In this document: piece after piece, positions 12,342 to 21,416 of the stretch
Numbering within the stretch: the stretch's first letter is position 1
Layout of the letters: each line of letters starts with the position of its first letter
Origin: Chrysomallon squamiferum
Lineage: Eukaryota; Mollusca; Gastropoda; Neomphalida; Peltospiridae
NCBI GenBank assembly: GCA_012295275.1
Contig: CM022669.1
Location: 3,319,494 to 3,346,493, forward strand
Length of the DNA: 27,000 bases
Direction: 5' to 3'
The notes under the pieces: model-generated
Seen by the model: only the letters and a program-made list of their open reading frames with translations
Told to the model about the DNA's origin: nothing
The model's database searches: none
Made by a program: the position numbers and the translations under genes

Positions 12342-13689
12342 AATTATATCTAGTGTATAAAACAGGATATTTCACAGATGTACAAGTTTACCTACATCTA
12401 AAGTTTCACCTGTGGTTGTAACTTCGATGAAACACTGATACATTGTTACGACGTGTTACTCGGTAAATTAGTTTTATAGTACTAGTGACCCAGTAACGAC
12501 ACACTTTCGGGTTATACCAGCCATGTTTGTCTCTGTGGATTGCTGTTGTAATCGTGGTTTCTAGATTTCTGTATTTTAAAAACGTCAGTATAGTATTTTA
12601 TTTAGTTCTATATTATATATATGCGATTTTAGGACGCATTATGTTCATTAATAAGTTATTGTTTTATTAAATAGTTGAGATCAATGTTTTCTGATAATAA
12701 AACGTGTCAGTAACATAACCACACGCTAATTATGAAAAATATTTTAGTACGTATGTATGTATGTATGGATGGATGGACGAATATTTATTTGTATATGTAT
12801 TTATAAAAGCAGTATCTATCTGTCTGTCTATCTGTGTATCTGGTTATGTTGTAGCTGAAAAGTATTATTAACTTGAATAAAACAAGGAAACAGTGACAGA
12901 ACGTCTGTACTTGTATGTTCCTGTAACTGGCAAAATAACTGTTTTCAGTTGCGCTAAAAACAAATGATTTTGTTTTGATTTTTTAGAAAATGAATACGAG
13001 GCCACTTTACAGAGTTTTTTCGCCAGTGTCCTGTGTAAAATGCTCCTCGTGATGTGCACCGGGCTGCTGGATCGATACGCCCAGCAGGCAGCTTCGCGTC
13101 TCTTCTACTTCGCACGACTGGAACTGTTTTTCAGTTTATATCTAAAGCTGCAGCGTATTTTATATTGGAAATATAAAATATTCTCTGTCAGTGGGGGTTT
13201 TGTAATAGTGATACGAACAGAAATACCGTTAACTGACATCTGCTATTTATTATATTTAACCCTTTTTTATTTTTTATTTTATTTTAATTTAGTTTATTAT
13301 TATTCCCATATTTTTTTCCAATTTTTTTTTGTTTTGTTTTGTTTGACAAACATGATCTTTAAAGACGGTTAAGATAAAATAGAAAATAACAAAACACGAA
13401 GTAAAATCAATATTTGTACGCATTTTATTGCATAATTTAAATAATTTGTTCGAGAGAAAAAAAAAAAGCCATTGTAAGAGGGCAACATTAATTTGATATG
13501 CATGTACAGAGTGTGTGAGAAATTAACTTTTGTGGTGTGACGATGATAGCCTGGGTTGTCCTGATGGTACCAAGCTTTAAATAGAATTATTTGAATGTCC
13601 CGTATGCTTATCAGACTCGTCAGAATATCAGGCTAGAATGCAACATGGCACGCACAACATAGAACAGCTACAGAAAAAGAGAACCGCTA
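12339..13689. other. Intergenic DNA, partly repeat-free
   Basis: Contains a short GTAT/GGAT run at 12751-12777 and a GC-richer patch at 13020-13130 with a small hairpin around ATCGAT (13063-13089). The open frame 13040-13372 ends in T-rich DNA and has no known domain. Confidence 0.35.
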
Positions 13690-13690
13690 A

Positions 13691-13742
<52 letters not shown>
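13690..13742. repeat. (AAT)n microsatellite
   Basis: About 17 AAT units. Confidence 0.97.
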
Positions 13743-13743
<1 letters not shown>

Positions 13744-14403
13744 AAAAATAATGGTTAAAAAGATACAATAAAACAAAGAGGCTACTCTGTGAACAAAACT
13801 CAATCACAGACGTGTTGTCGCAGTTGAACACGATCTCGTGAAACTAGGTGACGACGCAAAATGGCGACGAGAAATGATAAAACTCTCATACTGTTAAAAA
13901 TTGATGACAAAAAAAAAAAAAAATAGAGTCGCTTAGAAACATATTTCATATTTACACGATAAATAACTACAACAAACTGACACTGGCACAAATTTCTGCA
14001 CGCACAGAACACAAAACAATGTCTTATATATGACGTCACAGTGTTTTTCTCTATAAATAACCGCCAGTGAAATGCCTCCTTTGATTCACCAGCCGATCGA
14101 TAGTCTCTCAGAATTATTAACTTCTGAAAGTTCCAGTTGTAATGGAATAAGAGATCCAAGTTCCTTTTCCCCGGCGAGGAAAACAAAGATCTTGTTTCGA
14201 GGTAACACGTTGATTTGAGTGTTTCAAATGAAATATGTGTAATTAACGTTCACAACCCAGACTGAGTGTGTGCAGACGAGTTCACAGCGAGTGTCTGTTC
14301 GTCTGCTCTTGCACATTTCGCAAACTGTCGTGTTTTTTTTTTAAATGTCTGTAATTCCAATACACAAACGTCGAACTGAAGTAAGGCGGCGTGTGAACCT
14401 CAT
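13743..14403. other. DNA just downstream of Islet, possibly extended 3' UTR
   Basis: Moderately complex sequence with TGACGTCA at 14031-14038. A minus open frame at 13800-14186 has no recognisable domain. It could belong to a longer Islet 3' UTR. Confidence 0.3.
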
Positions 14404-14409
14404 TTTATT
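14404..14409 (-). terminator. Candidate poly(A) signal AATAAA for Islet
   Basis: TTTATT on the plus strand reads AATAAA in the gene direction. It is the first such hexamer after the stop codon. AT-rich DNA gives many chance matches, and no clear GU-rich downstream element was seen. Confidence 0.25.
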
Positions 14410-14723
14410 TTCTTCTTCTTCTTTTTTCTCAGCCGACCGACATGTTTTCCGATAAACTGTAATTCATTTCATCTTGAAAGGTATACACCACCATGCTTGT
14501 GCTCCTCCTTTTTGAAGCATCGGTTCCGCCCCGATGTGCACCAGAAAAACCCGGATATTATTATCATTTGAGCATTTTCACTGAAAGCACACAATAAGTT
14601 ATTATTTCAAAAAAAAAAAAAAAACCATTTTGTTATTTTTTTTTTTTTTTATGGAGATCCAGAAGACCACAGACTAACAGTTCAGTATAATTACAGGATA
14701 CAAAATTAAGATCGCTGCCAGTG

Positions 14724-15020
14724 AAATTTCCCTCTAAACAGTTTAAAACTGAATCAGTAGAACCGTCGTCTGCCTTTTCAAATTTCCCGCCAAACAGTCA
14801 AAAACTGACATCGTCTGCGTGTCAAAATATCGCTTCAACCAGACTTGAAAATAGGGATATTGTCTGAGGATAAAAAAAAAAAAGAAATGAAATCTGTACG
14901 AACACAGTCCTCTGGTAGAAAAACTTGAACAATATCAGGACACTGGTTGGCGCCAACTGAAGGAATATCGTCTGCTGGACAAGTTTTGGCGCCAGCCGGA
15001 GGATTATCGTCTGTTAGAGA
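14724..15020. repeat. Degenerate 39-49-bp tandem repeat in the Islet 3' UTR
   Basis: Five copies of a core resembling ATCGTCTG occur at 14765, 14810, 14859, 14967 and 15006. The last two belong to clear 39-bp units, with TTGGCGCC at 14947 and 14986. The first three share a preceding block of the type AAATTTCCCNCNAAACAG then AAACTGA. Copies have diverged, so this is an old minisatellite rather than a recent array. The copy on the coding side starts within 30 bases of the stop codon. Confidence 0.6.
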
Positions 15021-15039
15021 TCTGCGCTGTGGCGCTTCG

Positions 15040-15204
15040 TCACTGACTGAGTGGACTAGATAATTCAGAGGGCGTCCTCGGGAAGTCGGAACTCACTGAG
15101 CTTGGCATGTCGTCGTGGTTGAGGTAAGACACGTGAAGCAGTGGGTCGCTCTCGGGGGAGTGGTTCGCGGCGCAGTTTGGATCCATGTGCTCGAAAGTAT
15201 TCAT
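15040..15204 (-). CDS. isl: Islet LIM-homeodomain transcription factor, last coding exon and stop
   Basis: Fifty-four codons plus TGA (15042-15040), read minus from 15204. The acceptor is a strong pyrimidine tract ending TTCTTTCAG, with AG at 15206-15205. Joining to the upstream exon is in phase 0 and gives FQQL-MNTFEHMD, which lines up with FQQLVNFSE of vertebrate ISL1. The tail SSVSSDFPRTPSELSSPLSQ resembles the vertebrate end pattern [20 protein letters not shown]. Between them is an acidic, His- and Pro-rich linker without a recognised domain. The first codon of this exon is ATG, but it is an internal methionine, not a start. Confidence is high because phase, splice site, position and tail motif all agree. 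The exon is GC-rich compared with its flanks, as expected for coding DNA here. Confidence 0.92.
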   Translation of the reverse strand: MNTFEHMDPNCAANHSPESDPLLHVSYLNHDDMPSSVSSDFPRTPSELSSPLSQ

Positions 15205-15370
15205 CTGAAAGAACGGTGAAACAATACAGAATTAAATAAAGTGTTCAGGATAAACAGGCTGCACCGTTATATATAAACACACAGATACATACACAAAATC
15301 ACACCCACACACATCATGCCATACCTACAGACACTAAACTGATATGTAGACATACATAATTATATAGTAT

Positions 15371-15405
15371 AAACACACACACACACACCACTACAAACAC
15401 ACACA

Positions 15406-15457
<52 letters not shown>
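15371..15457. repeat. (CA)n microsatellite in the last Islet intron
   Basis: CA units with two short interruptions, longest pure run at about 15410-15457. It begins 167 bases upstream, in gene orientation, of the last exon's acceptor. Confidence 0.95.
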
Positions 15458-15458
<1 letters not shown>

Positions 15459-15739
15459 GTGCCAGACTCCAAACATTTCATTTGAAACTGTGAAAGTTAA
15501 CTGACAGAATCCAAGGTTCACACAAGCAAGTCATCAGAAGCTGCTCATTGAGTTACAACTCATTTAATTTGTTTTTTATTGCAAAGTGAAAAAGAAGAAG
15601 AAGAAAAAGACATAATAATAGAAAAGAATTTGACATGAGCAGTTAATGGGTTTAGGTTTTCAGTGATGCGTGTCAGGTTTGTGTGTTTGTTGACACGTAT
15701 TGCTGATCAGTACACGCATTTTAATTTTAAAAACTGTAA

Positions 15740-15740
<1 letters not shown>

Positions 15741-15797
<57 letters not shown>

Positions 15798-15880
15798 GTA
15801 ATAGTAATAGTAATAGTAATAGTAATAGTAATAATAATATTAGTAGTAGTAGTAGTAATAAATAAATAAATGAATAAATA
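15741..15880. repeat. (AAT)n - (AGTAAT)n - (AGT)n - (AAAT)n compound array
   Basis: The array changes unit stepwise: AAT, then a hexamer AGTAAT repeated about six times, then AGT, then AAAT. Confidence 0.95.
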
Positions 15881-16604
15881 CGCCTTGATTGCTGCGACGA
15901 TATTATTTACTTATTTATTATTTATTTAAATTAATTTAATTCAATTTAATTTATTGAACCACATCTAATTTTCGATAAACTTCAGCTGAGGACAGTTTGT
16001 GAATTCATGTGTGCAGGGGCGGATCTAGGATATCAGAAAGGATTGTGAAACTCGTTATTGTAGTAGCTATAAAGCTAAGATGTCCAAGCAAATGTTTCAG
16101 GGTACTGGCACTGACTCCTTCAGATTAAAACAAATTCCAAATAAAGGCACCAGGCAAGCTTGTTACAGGGACTTAGGGATTTTATAGACAAAATACAGAA
16201 ACTTCTGTTTCGTCTGAAATAACTCACAAACCCATATGCGCACGTGCGTATTCACACGCATTTCGACCTAGTAATCTCGATTTCGTTTTAGAAATGTACA
16301 TGCCTTCGGCTTTAGGTTGATTTTTATTTTTTTTATTTTTTTTATGTTCTTATCAGTCCAGGATGTAGATAATAGATTTTGCAGTACTGACATCTGTATG
16401 TATAACAGTTAATAATGTATAAGTGAGAAAACGAAGCAGCATCAAACAAACGTAATGGCGACATATGTAGCAAATATCTGATAGTGATATCACCAAAAAA
16501 TCACGAAACGGTAACATATACGTAGACAGTACGAAAACAATATAGAAATACTACATAATACAGTTTATATTAATATGTATTTTCCAAATACAGTTTCGTT
16601 CTTT
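15881..16604. other. Intronic DNA with a possible mobile-element edge
   Basis: The phrase GGGGCGGATCTAGGA at about 16017-16031 resembles a terminal word seen in many invertebrate non-autonomous DNA elements. No terminal inverted repeat partner or target duplication was found by eye. The rest is ordinary intronic sequence. Confidence 0.3.
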
Positions 16605-16605
16605 C

Positions 16606-16720
<115 letters not shown>

Positions 16721-17105
16721 CAATTTAAGCATGAAATCCAGAAATAACTGTTCTGGTGATTCTATTATTTTGATGAGTTGTGAAAATATAAAACATAAAA
16801 TAAAATAAAATAAATTTATATTTGAAAGATTACTGATTATTAACAGTTATCAAAGATACTTTGAAAACAGTGGAGGAGATATGGATTTTGTTACATTATA
16901 AATTTACTGATTGCTGATTAGAGCGTGTAGCTGAATAATTCGTAAACTGCTGGTTAGAAGATGAAAAACAAATCACCTCGCAAACACCTGTCAGAATGCA
17001 AGAAACTAAATTTCGTGTACTGCTAGCAATTCAAACAGACGTCACGGAAAACACTTAATATATCGCGTAAAATGAAGTAAATCACGAATCGCTAATTAGA
17101 ATCTA

Positions 17106-17300
17106 AAAACCGGTCTATTCAGGAATCATTGTTTATGAGGTGGGGACCGGATAGCTCAACAAACGCTGTTTATTACGTGAAAATCGGACATTTCAAGAAA
17201 CACTGGCTGCATTCGTGAAAACCAGACAACTCAAGAAATGTTGTTTAAATGGAGAAAACCGAACAGCCCCAAAAAACGCTGTGTTAACTCGCGAAAGGTA
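17106..17300. repeat. Degenerate 37-38-bp tandem repeat in the last Islet intron
   Basis: Units begin at about 17106, 17143, 17180, 17218, 17255 and 17293 with AAAACCGG-like blocks, and continue with TCAAGAAACGCTGTTT-like sequence and a CGT-type end. Spacings are 37, 37, 38, 37 and 38. Sequence just upstream (about 16930-17105) may hold older, less legible copies. No open frame runs through the units. Confidence 0.7.
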
Positions 17301-17820
17301 AACAGTCACTTGAGCCAAATTTAAAAGTATTAAATACTAGTTAACTGTTGTCTGAAACAGTAATAAAGGAACGTTTAAAACTGATATTTAAAACACAAGT
17401 GTATCGCGTTACAGAGAACGCACATACCGTCTCGCGCTATCATTGCACTCGACGTGAAGCACACTGGCGACAGACAGACAGACAGAAGACGGGTGATGGT
17501 GACGTGACATAACGAGCTAAACCTAGCGACACGGGCCGAATTCCGGCGGATCGCGGTTACGGAGGCGGCGCTAAGAATGTGAAGGTTTGCAGTCACTCTT
17601 ATCTGTAGTGTGTGTTTGATGTTCATTAAATATCATATGTCCGCCTTCTATAATCAATCTTAAAGCTATATATTTTACTATATCAAAGTCATAGACTTTC
17701 AACGTAAGGCCAACTCGAAATGTAGATTTGTTGAGTTAAAAACTAAACTGGTGCCGATACTAAGAGTAATATTTACTTAAAGCTGTTTTGCATACTTACT
17801 GAAGAAAATATCGGAATAAA
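17301..17820. other. Intronic island, GC-richer at 17400-17600
   Basis: Repeat-poor sequence in the last Islet intron, with a short GACA run at about 17470-17485. The minus open frame 17375-17626 has no recognisable domain and no supported splice sites. Confidence 0.3.
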
Positions 17821-18360
17821 CAATGCTATATCTATATATAATATATAAAATATATATATATATAACAAATATAATTATGCATAATCATATATACATATAT
17901 ACATACAGGTATATACACTAAAAACACATACATACAAGACGAACACAAACATTCACGCACGCACACACACCGTTACGACCATACACACATATATTTAAAT
18001 AAAGGTAAATAAATATTACAAAAGAAAAAGTATGACAGTGGCTGAAGACAGACAGAAATATACAGAATACATGATAATCGGAGTCAAAGAGAAATTTTAA
18101 ATTTAAAAGACAACAAAATATACAAACATGACAACATCAATGGAAGCTTACACGAGTACAAAACCGTCACTGGCAGTTTGAAGCAGAAATAAAAACAAAG
18201 CAAACCAACAAAAGATGCACTGTTTGTAAATCTACGAGGACACGGGTTATCACAGATACTGGGTCGTGAGGACAGGCAGACGTGCTTTAATAACATTTAA
18301 ATTTCATTAATTTTACCTTTTAAAAAATATCTTTACTTGACTTGAAATAAACAGCCCAAA
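17821..18360. other. Intronic AT/CA-rich DNA
   Basis: (AT)n-like sequence at 17825-17870, degenerate CATA/CA at 17880-17990, then plain intronic sequence. No gene recognised. Confidence 0.5.
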
Positions 18361-18686
18361 TCTCTTTTCTTTTTTATTTCATTAATTTTCAGTTTTCTTT
18401 ATTAAATTTTTTTTTTTTTTTTTTTAAATTTTATTTATATTCCTTTTTTATTTTTATTTTATATGAATTTGTTTTTATTTTATTTATTTATTATTTTTTT
18501 TTTCTTAATTAATAATTAATTTTTTTTCTCTCTTGTGATTAGATGTTTGAAATTGAACAAAAATTAAAACAAGAGGTGCAGAAATAAATAATAATAATAA
18601 TAAAAAATTTAGGAAAATTAAATCATAAAATTAAAACAATGGTCCTTAATGCTTAGCGAAAAAAAAAAAAAAAAAAAAAAAAAAAT
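18361..18686. repeat. Poly-T and poly-A tracts in AT-rich DNA
   Basis: Poly-T at 18407-18425, T-rich runs to about 18530, AAT units at about 18588-18603 and poly-A at 18659-18685. Confidence 0.85.
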
Positions 18687-18727
18687 AAGCGATAAATTAT
18701 AACCCAACCCGATGAAGGATGGGAATC

Positions 18728-18804
18728 ATCGGAACACTTCGGCAATGTCCGTACCTTTCAAACGAATCAGTTACGAGTGACGGAACTTGCCGAGGTGTTC
18801 CGAT
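18728..18804. repeat. Inverted repeat, 25-bp arms with 27-bp loop
   Basis: The arm at 18728-18752 (core TCGGAACACTTCGGCAA) pairs with 18780-18804 (core TTGCCGAGGTGTTCCGA). By eye 22 of 25 positions are complementary, with mismatches at one inner position and a two-base bulge region. It stands out because the arms are mixed-sequence and GC-containing, unlike the surrounding AT-rich repeats. It sits in the intron 152 bases downstream of the Islet donor in gene orientation. Confidence 0.75.
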
Positions 18805-18890
18805 CGAAGTGAAGGCTTTGTCTAACAGAAGCAACCCATGTTTACCCTCAGCATGGTGGGTGTGACGAGGTAAAGGCTGACGAATATTAG

Positions 18891-18956
18891 CTAGCCCTGG
18901 TCCTCGAGATATACAACCGTGTCATCCTCATCTGGAGGGGCCAAAAAGCTGCTCAC
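18891..18956 (-). other. isl: Possible read-through alternative C-terminal extension of Islet
   Basis: If the GTGAGC donor is not used, the Islet reading frame continues for 21 codons into the intron. It encodes [21 protein letters not shown] and ends at TAG (18893-18891). The tail is acidic and unlike the spliced tail. The first residues, VSSF, mimic the VNFS/VSFS that follows FQQL in vertebrate proteins, which could be chance or an old terminal extension. No later donor that would keep an Islet-like tail was seen. Whether this isoform exists cannot be decided from DNA alone. Confidence 0.35.
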
Positions 18957-19145
18957 CAGTTGTTGAAACGGAGGGTGAGTATTATCTAACTCGCCGTTCA
19001 TGGCGAACTCGCTGAGCGCTTTCCACGGCGTGTGGTAACTGTGCACTTCTACCGGACTGGCCTGGATTCCCGGGCCCTCGTGACGAACCGGAGATGACGC
19101 AACCATTGGGACTCCCTGCAGAGGGCGCTGTAAGCCGTTTCCGTT
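18957..19145 (-). CDS. isl: Islet LIM-homeodomain transcription factor, penultimate coding exon (partial gene)
   Basis: This internal exon encodes 63 residues and reads minus from 19145. It begins Asn-Gly-Asn-Gly and runs through [19 protein letters not shown]-like [19 protein letters not shown] and FQQL. From memory, the vertebrate ISL1 counterpart reads PMVAASPERHDGG, NPVEVQSYQPPWKVLSDFA and FQQLV, so the family call is firm. In vertebrate ISL1 this segment is the LHX3-binding domain, which docks on LIM domains in motor-neuron complexes; here it is about residues 11-41 of the exon. The acceptor is a pyrimidine-rich tract ending in AG at 19147-19146. The donor is CTG|GTGAGC, with GT at 18956-18955. 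The phase entering the exon is unresolved because the upstream exon lies outside the window. The protein would be a nuclear DNA-binding regulator of neuronal identity. LIM domains and homeodomain are not in the window. Confidence 0.93.
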
Positions 19146-19407
19146 CTAGAAAGAAGGAAAAGAAGAAAAAAATATTTTTAAAAGAAAACAGCATAAAAAT
19201 GTTATCTGTATGAGTTCCGCTTTGATATTCTGCTGAAAGTAAGTGCAGAAAATAATAAGCTTGATAGTAAATATTTCCTAAGCAAATAAAACACTATAAT
19301 AACTATTGAAATTAACTGCTGAAAAAGAAAATTTAATTGTATAATTGCTAAAACAAATTATTATATTGTCCATAAAGAAATGTTTTTCTTTTGTAATTCA
19401 TACACCT

Positions 19408-19530
19408 ATGTATGTATATGTATGTATGTATGTATGTATGTATATATGTATGTGTATATGTATGTGTATATGTAGTATGTAATATGTATGTATGTATGTA
19501 CGAATGTACGTATGCATGCATGTATGTGTA
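19408..19530. repeat. (TATG)n microsatellite
   Basis: Imperfect TATG array in the upstream Islet intron. Confidence 0.93.
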
Positions 19531-19577
19531 TATGAACAGATGGATTGATGGATGAACGCATTGTATATATAAATAAA

Positions 19578-19595
19578 TGTATGTGTGTGTGTGTT

Positions 19596-19630
<35 letters not shown>

Positions 19631-19659
19631 GTTGTGTGTGTTAATATATGATATCGTGT

Positions 19660-19693
<34 letters not shown>

Positions 19694-19717
19694 TGTGTGT
19701 GTTAATATATGATATCG
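19578..19717. repeat. (TG)n array with a 61-bp tandem duplication
   Basis: A 26-bp word ending TTAATATATGATATCG occurs at 19631-19656 and again at 19692-19717, with TG units between. This indicates duplication of a 61-bp unit. Confidence 0.9.
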
Positions 19718-19987
19718 AACTATTGCATGAATTACTCATTTTCCATACTTGGCTAATTGCAGCTCGCTGTATTCTTTATTAGTTTATTATGCTAAGCTTA
19801 CAGTGATATATAATGTGAATCTGAATGAAATCAATATTTTTTTGTTGTTTCAAATGTTCTATTGTACTCCTGTTTTATTGTCAGCCTATTTAGACTAATA
19901 ATACACTTTCCTTTCTCTGTGTTTTCATTATTTTGAAATCCGTATTTTTCTTTTTTTGTTTCAGTTAAAATAGCCATCATCAACGTC
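19718..19987. other. Intronic DNA, no feature recognised
   Basis: Plain AT-rich sequence between microsatellites. Confidence 0.5.
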
Positions 19988-20230
19988 ATTATTATTATTA
20001 TTATTGTTGTTGTTGTTATTATTATTATTAGTGTTAGTGTTGTTGTTTTTATTATAATTAGTTGTATTGTTATTAGTTTATTATTATTATTATTACTACT
20101 ACTACTACTACTACTACTATTATTATTATTATTATTAGTGTTGTTGTCTTTATTATTATTATTATTTTATTATTATTATTATATCATTACTATTATTATT
20201 ATTATTATTAGAATTATTATCATAACTACG
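19988..20230. repeat. (ATT)n / (GTT)n / (ACT)n compound array
   Basis: ATT units with nested GTT and ACT blocks. The ACT block at about 20094-20119 is flanked by ATT on both sides. Confidence 0.92.
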
Positions 20231-20507
20231 ATTACTGTTAATATTTATTTTACTATTTATGTGTTTATTTATTTATTTGTATTTTTCACTTTCTGAGGTG
20301 CCTAGTTTTTATCGTGATTTATAAAAGATTGATTACCTTTACTCTTCTGCATGACAAATGTTTGTATTATTCATTGCCACAAACTACTTTGGTGGGTACT
20401 TCAGTTTTTAAAATATGTGTTTTTAAAAATATGGTGAAAAAAGATAGAGGAAAAAAGGCAATAATAAAATGAACAAATTTATTGAAAGACGGGAACTAAC
20501 AAGATTA
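20231..20507. other. Intronic DNA, no feature recognised
   Basis: AT-rich, with a short TTTA run near 20262-20278. Confidence 0.5.
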
Positions 20508-20569
<62 letters not shown>

Positions 20570-20694
20570 TATTTTTATATTATTACCATTATTATTACTA
20601 TTACTATTATTATTATTATTACTCTTATTATTATTATTACTATTACTATTATTATTATTATTATTATTATTACTATTATTATTACTACTACTAC

Positions 20695-20727
<33 letters not shown>

Positions 20728-20735
20728 TGTTGTTG
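20508..20735. repeat. Opposed (AAT)n and (ATT)n arrays
   Basis: AAT units (20508-20567) are followed after about 10 bases by ATT/ACT units (20578-20735). The two halves are largely complementary. The poly-Asn and poly-Leu frame here is a translation of the array. Confidence 0.95.
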
Positions 20736-20842
20736 TTTTATTGTTATCGCTGTTATGTGTTGTATTTTTAATAACTTTTAAAATGGAGGTTTAATAAGAA
20801 TTCATACAATGAGGAACTTTGTAATCAGAATTATGCTAATTA

Positions 20843-20858
20843 AATAATAATAATAATA

Positions 20859-20905
<47 letters not shown>

Positions 20906-20924
20906 AATAATAATAATAATAATT
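20843..20924. repeat. (AAT)n-(GAT)n-(AAT)n nested microsatellite
   Basis: About 15 GAT units (20861-20906) lie between AAT units on both sides. Confidence 0.96.
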
Positions 20925-21137
20925 AGAAATTAATGAAGTTCATAAGAATTATTAAATAGCAGTTAAGTATTACAAATCTGCACTGTATTTCTTTTAAATC
21001 TTAATATAAATTTAAATATTTCTTAAATATAGTGAGAAAACTTTGTATATATATATTTTTAGCATTTTTTGTTTGTGCTAACATTTTTTGTTTTGAAAGT
21101 TTTATGAAGCTATTCATTACGTAAATGTTGTAAGAAC

Positions 21138-21188
21138 AAACACACACACACACACACGCACACACACACACACACACACGCACGCACG

Positions 21189-21253
<65 letters not shown>
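21138..21253. repeat. (CA)n / (CG)CA microsatellite
   Basis: CA units with several CG substitutions. Confidence 0.95.
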
Positions 21254-21367
21254 AGAGAGATAAATATGTTGAAAGAAAAAAATTATTATATTATTCGAGG
21301 ATAATATTTAAATCTCAATTATAAATCAAATTTAAAAAAAAGACTAAAAAAAAATAAAATAAAAAGG

Positions 21368-21383
21368 TAAATAAATATAAATA

Positions 21384-21414
<31 letters not shown>

Positions 21415-21416
21415 AT
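21368..21416. repeat. (AAAT)n microsatellite
   Basis: About 11 AAAT units, slightly imperfect at the left edge. Confidence 0.93.

Larger units (their letters stand above)
14404..15039 (-). other. isl: Presumed 3' UTR of the Islet gene
   Basis: This is the stretch after the Islet stop codon. The first AATAAA on the minus strand is at 14409-14404, about 630 bases downstream, so it is the nearest candidate poly(A) signal. The interval carries a degenerate tandem repeat (14724-15020) and two homopolymer tracts, poly-A at about 14610-14625 and poly-T at 14638-14651. The true transcript may extend further, since Islet 3' UTRs are often long. Confidence 0.4.

Noticed and set aside
18891-19106. Reading the Islet exon as a free-standing 71-codon gene starting at its internal ATG
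   Set aside because: Homology extends upstream of that ATG to a splice acceptor at 19147, and downstream the conserved tail is found only after splicing at 18956.
18982-19194. Second minus open frame over the Islet exon
   Set aside because: Out-of-frame shadow of the Islet exon; it starts in a pyrimidine tract upstream of the acceptor.
20469-20771. Poly-Asn and poly-Leu protein
   Set aside because: Direct translation of opposed AAT and ATT arrays.
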